64,000 nt of DNA from Prostheceraeus crozeri (lineage: Eukaryota > Platyhelminthes > Polycladida > Euryleptidae). Below the pieces are notes generated by a model. That model was not told the DNA's origin and made no database searches. It was given only the letters and a program-made list of their open reading frames with translations. The stretch's first letter is position 1. The number at the start of each line of letters is the position of its first letter. A program made the translations under genes and the position numbers. Positions 61,901 through 64,000 of the stretch are shown here, piece by piece. The stretch spans positions 5,001 through 69,000 of the forward strand of contig CAJQUW010005372.1 in assembly GCA_907163375.1 (NCBI GenBank). Reading direction: 5' to 3'.

Positions 61901-63351
61901 AGAAGTTGGCGAGTCGATGAAGAGCAAATATCAAATCACCAGATCACCATCAAATGATAAATAAATATTAAGGGTCATTGTGTCGAGAGTAAGAGAGTCT
62001 GGTCCAGTGTACTTGCGAACTCAAAATATTGAGGCACGTGCAATCAGTGCAGTGGCGATCTTCGGACTGCTAATCATCTCTGCAATTTATTGCATCCTTA
62101 AGAACCTGTTGCACTCTTTTAAAAGCACGGCATTGATATCAAAATCAACACAATCGAATTATAGTTTGTTACGACAAATTTCGTCAATTAGGCCCGGAAT
62201 TTGTCTTATATTTTTTCATAAATACTTGTGCGTAGTTACATTTATGGCATAAATGAATATTTACTGTTTTTCAAATAACATCTGAAGATAATCCATTATT
62301 TTGCTAAGTTACGTTTCTTAAGAATAATTCGGGTTTCAAATACTTTCTAAAATTCAAGAAGCAATTTGTAATTACACATGTATGTAAATGGGGACTATTC
62401 ATGTCAAGGCACACTTCATCTAACACGATCTCTCCCCTCATCTAACACATATTGGTAATAAATACATTTACTCACTAAAATTGCTATGACGACTGATGTG
62501 TGATGGTGACGGGTGCATGCAGTCACAGCGCACTTGGCAGAGCACAAGTCTAGATACCTTGCCGTCGCAGGTTCGAGTTCTACAACCTGTACTTCTCTGG
62601 CATGGTACTCGTAATTTGATCTATTGTTTTATCATATCATTTGTCGTTAATAAAACACAGAAACTTGATTTTTAGATAAATAAAAGTCATATCTAGATTC
62701 ATTTGCACTATTTAATTGGAGGTTTGATTTGCAACATGCGCCTCGTGCTGTTGATCGAACAGCAACATTTAAAGCAATGTATTGTAATCTACTCACTGTC
62801 AGTTCACACAGTAGTGTACGCACACCTACCTTTTGCGATTTCTGATCACTTTAGTATAAGTTTTGTCATGTGCGGCGATTGTGTGAAATGCTGTGATTTT
62901 TTCATACATTTTATCAAAAGGATTTTATCTCAATAAAGAACAGAACACATGAATTTTACTATGCAGTTTTATCCCATCATATATTTTACATTTATATAAA
63001 TATATCATATATTTTATCTAACGCATCAGCAACACCTGAAAATAAAGAAGACAAACTCAATCCTGATCTGATTGAATTAGTTCATCTGACGTACTGCATT
63101 ATTACAAGTATTAGTTCATTAAACGATGAAAAGATTCAATTGTCGAAGAAACATGCAAGGTACATACTTTCTTACAAATAACTTTCTTCTTTCGAGGTAA
63201 TGAGCGGTGATCCTTCTAGTCCTCTTGTTTGCAGGAATGGATCCGGCTGGACCGTACTTTGAAGATACTGATCCACTGGTTCGTCTGGATCCCACTGATG
63301 CCATTTTTGTCGATGCCATACACACGGATGCTCACAGTATCATCACGCTGG
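49895..63351 (+). CDS. Secreted pancreatic-lipase-family triacylglycerol lipase, exons 1-5 (partial)
   Basis: Five exons with GT-AG borders and matching phases: 49895-49976, 56914-57197, 57263-57409, 58361-58478 and 63235-63351, with the rest beyond the right edge. The encoded start is a signal peptide ([17 protein letters not shown]). Next come [15 protein letters not shown], typical of vertebrate-type pancreatic lipases, FIIHGF (oxyanion region), [14 protein letters not shown] and the nucleophile motif GHSLGAH (Ser189), then GMDPAGPYF with the catalytic Asp213 and [16 protein letters not shown]. The Ser-Asp spacing of 24 residues equals that of human pancreatic lipase. The catalytic His, lid and C-terminal PLAT domain lie outside. 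It should hydrolyse lipid esters outside the cell; digestive, phospholipase or yolk-like variants cannot be told apart. Intron 1 (6.9 kb) and intron 4 (4.8 kb) are filled with transposons. Confidence 0.9.
50105..50541. mobile_element. MITE M1 (CACTG-type ends), in lipase intron 1
   Basis: Inverted ends: CTGTAAACCG (50111) and CGGCTTACAGTGC (50529-50541), with inner inverted words ATCCTACAAAAT and ATTTTGTAGGAT. The right 140 bases recur inverted at 38747-38890. CACTG ends recall EnSpm/CACTA elements, but no transposase is present and the superfamily is a guess. Confidence 0.65.
51126..51770. repeat. Dispersed repeat pair R2, copy 2, in lipase intron 1
   Basis: Very close match to 27176-27872, including the TATA box region and the GACGAGCGGG end, and lacking the 51-bp block. 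The flanks differ from those of copy 1, so this is an insertion or transposed copy rather than a large segmental duplication. Confidence 0.6.
51771..55600. other. Lipase intron 1, no feature recognised
   Basis: About 3.8 kb with no supported exon, RNA gene or terminal repeat. Confidence 0.45.
55620..56490 (+). mobile_element. Tc1-type transposon, internally deleted, in lipase intron 1
   Basis: The plus strand encodes the paired-type DNA-binding region ([43 protein letters not shown]; 55620-55973), then after a deletion the catalytic [17 protein letters not shown] segment (about 55985-56020) and [20 protein letters not shown] (56106-56165) to the C terminus at 56312. The first catalytic Asp region is missing, and a frameshift separates the last two motifs. 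The right end is GGATGATCCACTTTTTATGAAACGGACTGTA near 56450-56480. No left inverted repeat was found, so the 5' part is lost. Confidence 0.85.
56914..57197 (+). CDS. Lipase exon 2 (N-terminal lipase core)
   Basis: Acceptor ctacag, donor gtaagt, ends in phase 0. Encodes residues 28-122, with [27 protein letters not shown] and [10 protein letters not shown]. Adjacent intron 2 is only 65 bp. Confidence 0.9.
57263..57409 (+). CDS. Lipase exon 3 (VDW motif)
   Basis: Acceptor tctaaag, donor gtacgg, 49 codons in phase 0. Encodes [18 protein letters not shown] and [16 protein letters not shown], matching the strand and helix before the nucleophile elbow. Confidence 0.9.
58361..58478 (+). CDS. Lipase exon 4 (GHSLGAH nucleophile)
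   Basis: Acceptor tctgcag, donor gtaatt, phase 0 in and 1 out. Encodes [20 protein letters not shown] with the catalytic serine. Confidence 0.95.
59168..59345 (-). mobile_element. tRNA-derived SINE S1, copy 2, in lipase intron 4
   Basis: Minus strand: an A-box-like TGGCCTAGTGAAGAAGGTGCG and a B box CGGTTCGATTCC separated as in a tRNA, then GGGTCAGGTGAG. The body is shared with 35170-35335. Confidence 0.8.
59470..60430 (+). mobile_element. CR1/L2-like LINE fragment in lipase intron 4
   Basis: The plus strand has the RT motifs [20 protein letters not shown] and KYADDIFLL (59500-59610), then [31 protein letters not shown] and [13 protein letters not shown], ending in a [19 protein letters not shown] tail by about 60292. 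A short ATT-rich tail lies near 60410-60430. A single stop near 59950 separates two open stretches. The copy is truncated at 5' within the RT palm. It resembles the fragment at 36885. Confidence 0.85.
61264..61425. mobile_element. Short MITE with TGTAAA ends, in lipase intron 4
   Basis: About 162 bp. The left end, TGTAAAACAACAATTTTCGCGA, and the right end, TCGCGAAAATTTCGTGGTTTACA, are imperfect inverted repeats of about 22 bases. No coding capacity. Confidence 0.65.
62510..62640 (+). mobile_element. tRNA-like SINE, in lipase intron 4
   Basis: CTTGGCAGAGCAC (A-box-like) and GCAGGTTCGAGTTC (B box) are spaced as in a tRNA, but the stems do not form a clean cloverleaf. An AATAAAACA-containing tail follows at about 62650. 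Most likely a tRNA-derived SINE or pseudo-tRNA. Confidence 0.5.
63235..63351 (+). CDS. Lipase exon 5 (catalytic Asp)
   Basis: Acceptor tttgcag, donor gtaaga, phase 1 on both sides. Joins as [22 protein letters not shown] and carries the catalytic aspartate. The next exon is not in the remaining 649 bases. Confidence 0.93.
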
Positions 63352-64000
63352 GTAAGATATTTCATTTGGACACTGATCTGTTCCACACATCTTCCCACTC
63401 ACTGATTGATTGTAGGAAGTCTTCATTTTACATAACTTTTATTCTCATGAAATGCCCAATAAACAATATTAAAGTTGTATGCACGAATTGATAACCAAGC
63501 AATTATTCTTCGTGCTGAAAACACAATTTTGTATACAAGTGATAAGAAGAATGAGTAAGAATCATTACTCGAAGGACGATAAATGACCCTCATCGTGCAC
63601 TAAATTTTATCAAAGATTTTATCGCTACATGACTGTTGAAATCTCCTATTGCACTATGGTTGTATTCGTTGCATGCAAGCGTTTATTTCAGGTGACAAAC
63701 AGCGATTAGATAGCATTCACTTTGAGATTTCTATAATTGGTGACACAGTACCTTGTTCTTTTAAGTCATAGAAATCGAATTATTATCAATGGTATTCATC
63801 TACGTTATTGTCCATAAACGTTTTTACTGCAAAGCTCAGTCTGATTTGCGCAGTGGCATTTCGTGAAAGAATGCGCTAACTTAGTGCTCCGTCAGCGCCC
63901 CCAATATATGACAACGTGCTGCAAATGAATTCTGACTGATCTCACGGTGTATTTGCGCATGTTTTGTAAATAGCTAACCTGTGAAATGAGGCGTACACCT
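63352..64000. other. Lipase intron 5 (partial)
   Basis: Starts with gtaaga and holds no frame resembling the next lipase segment (usually xGHxDFYPNGG). Confidence 0.6.

Noticed and set aside
1-64000. CRISPR array, operon or prokaryotic insertion
   Set aside because: No spaced identical repeats, no ribosome-binding-site-led gene strings; all genes are eukaryotic in form.

Overview
The window looks like nuclear DNA of a bilaterian invertebrate, probably marine. It is AT-rich by eye, has multi-exon genes with GT-AG introns, and is crowded with decayed transposons (PIF/Harbinger, Tc1/mariner, piggyBac, hAT-like, RTE and CR1/L2-like LINEs, tRNA-derived SINEs, several MITEs). Host gene families are a peptidoglycan recognition protein (PGRP), a pancreatic-type lipase and an apparent SEFIR fold. 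Recurrent words such as TACATGTA and AGGCCTA give an echinoderm, hemichordate or mollusc feel, but this is weak and I cannot name the species.

Layout. 1-2991: right part of a PIF/Harbinger element, with a Myb/SANT-like ORF, a decayed intron-containing transposase and a terminal region rich in palindromes. 2992-42800: about 40 kb in which I see no convincing host gene. It holds fragments of RTE and other LINEs, three copies of a large fold-back element, a decayed Tc1 element, a hAT-like MITE, a piggyBac remnant, a SINE, a CR1/L2-like LINE end and several repeat pairs. 42834-45449 (minus): the standout gene, an uninterrupted 871-residue type I membrane protein. It has a signal peptide, three cysteine-rich repeats, a possible lectin-like module, a PGRP domain, one transmembrane helix and a cytoplasmic tail that resembles a SEFIR domain. 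45450-49890: a local duplication, a retroelement remnant and two strong hairpins. 49895 to beyond the right edge (plus): the first five exons of a secreted pancreatic-lipase-family gene, whose large introns carry a MITE, a Tc1 copy, SINEs and a LINE fragment.

The best candidate for an undescribed system is the PGRP receptor. Its ectodomain keeps the PGRP fold but lacks the catalytic zinc-binding cysteine, so it should bind peptidoglycan without cleaving it. Its tail resembles the IL-17-receptor signalling domain. If confirmed, this would be one protein coupling bacterial cell-wall sensing directly to SEFIR/Act1-type signalling. No partner genes can be seen next to it. The SEFIR assignment rests on pattern recognition by eye and needs a profile search.
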